A stretch of 6,811 nucleotides of DNA from Bdellovibrionales bacterium. GTDB taxonomy: Bacteria; Bdellovibrionota; Bdellovibrionia; Bdellovibrionales; UBA1609. The position numbers were made by a program, and so were the translations under genes. Each line of letters starts with the position of its first letter. The stretch's first letter is position 1. The notes beneath the pieces are model-generated. The model saw only the letters and a program-made list of their open reading frames with translations. It had not been told where the DNA came from and ran no database searches. The stretch is taken from assembly GCA_020434645.1 (NCBI GenBank), contig JAGRAK010000110.1, positions 1-6,811 of the forward strand, in the 5' to 3' direction. Below, piece after piece: positions 6,341 to 6,811 of this stretch.

Positions 6341-6811
6341 TCAGTAACTCAAAATTGATTTGCAATCGAGGTGAGGCATATAGTGATGATCAGCTTCTAC
6401 CTTAATGTGAGATCCTTTTTCGCCCAACAGATAAGGGTTTTTAAGGGCGAGTAGCACATAAGGCATATAAGCATCGAGGTGACGCGGAAAGACCACATCA
6501 AGATGGCCGGCGGTTTCAACCTCAAGTACCCATACGCGACCGCCTTGTTCGTGAATCATTTTAGCTTGCTCGATTATGCTATTTTTAGGAGCAATCGTAT
6601 CGGCTCCTCCATAAAGATTTACAACGGGAACTTTAGGGTCAAGTCCGACAAATGGATAATTGTTATTGAGGCCGTACCCCATCATATCTAAAATAAGTTC
6701 GCGGTGGGCGGAGCTTCCTGACTTTACTCCAAACTTTGCAATATCAAGTAATTTGCGCCCGACGCTTGTCATGTTGGCCATCGCATTTACAGGTCGGCTA
6801 AATAGGAGTTG
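6341..6811 (-). CDS. alpha/beta-hydrolase, C-terminal part, start outside window
   Basis: The minus-strand frame is open from the right edge to a TGA at 6341-6343 (156 residues seen). The frame continues upstream of the internal ATG at 6781 to the edge (QLLFSRPVNA before that Met), so the true start and the nucleophile elbow are probably beyond 6811. The visible part fits the end of an alpha/beta-hydrolase: a strand and turn VPVVNLYGGADTIAP with the probable catalytic acid D71, and AGHLDVVF with the probable catalytic H103 (numbers count from the edge). The helix after it, AYMPYVLLAL, is usual for lipase/esterase-like members. A polar tail of about 30 residues with several histidines follows. 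Substrate and location cannot be told from this half. It precedes the exported ART-like gene by 26 bp on the same strand, suggesting one operon. Confidence 0.78.
   Translation of the reverse strand, partial: QLLFSRPVNAMANMTSVGRKLLDIAKFGVKSGSSAHRELILDMMGYGLNNNYPFVGLDPKVPVVNLYGGADTIAPKNSIIEQAKMIHEQGGRVWVLEVETAGHLDVVFPRHLDAYMPYVLLALKNPYLLGEKGSHIKVEADHHYMPHLDCKSILSY

Noticed and set aside
6315..6365. Longer start (TTG at 6365) for the exported ART-like gene
   Set aside because: No Shine-Dalgarno precedes it, it would overlap the hydrolase end, and the added residues would push the signal peptide away from the N-terminus.
6479..6691. Plus-strand open frame of 70 codons
   Set aside because: It is antisense to the alpha/beta-hydrolase, which shows catalytic-type D and H motifs.

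Overview
The window looks like an ordinary chromosomal region of a Gram-negative bacterium of moderate GC, with several envelope or exported proteins. A membrane protein with tandem GYF domains, a VKOR-type disulfide catalyst, an HU protein and a membrane-anchored FKBP together resemble Bdellovibrionota or other delta-proteobacteria-like predators. That placement is inferred from gene content and style; no marker in the window proves it. I see no rRNA, tRNA, CRISPR array, insertion sequence, phage gene or attachment site.

Left part (1-2380). The left edge holds a minus-strand gene cut by the window. It encodes a polytopic vitamin K epoxide reductase (VKOR) homologue with both redox cysteine pairs, and the frame is still open at the edge, where a thioredoxin/DsbA-like domain seems about to begin. 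It has a near-consensus promoter. It diverges from a 546-codon gene for a single-pass membrane protein with two cytoplasmic GYF domains and a large basic periplasmic part. The 73-bp gap between them is compact: the VKOR -35 box touches the Shine-Dalgarno of the GYF gene, and a small perfect dyad lies between the VKOR -10 and -35 boxes.

Middle part (2381-5269). The GYF gene converges on an HU-family DNA-binding protein gene, with an imperfect hairpin between them. The HU gene diverges from argS (arginyl-tRNA synthetase) and has a recognisable sigma70-type promoter. argS is followed after 52 bp, on the same strand, by a membrane-anchored FKBP-type peptidyl-prolyl isomerase.

Right part (5270-6811). 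The FKBP gene converges, with a 10-bp gap, on two minus-strand genes that are probably co-transcribed. The first is the C-terminal part of an alpha/beta-hydrolase (its start lies beyond the right edge). The second is an exported protein of no firm family, whose C-terminal half resembles the R...S-x-S...E layout of ADP-ribosyltransferase folds. This last protein is the least familiar item in the window.

How they may work together: VKOR (disulfide formation) and FKBP (proline isomerisation) both serve folding of exported proteins, but they are in different transcription units. HU and ArgS are housekeeping. No gene cluster here amounts to a defence, mobile or biosynthetic system.
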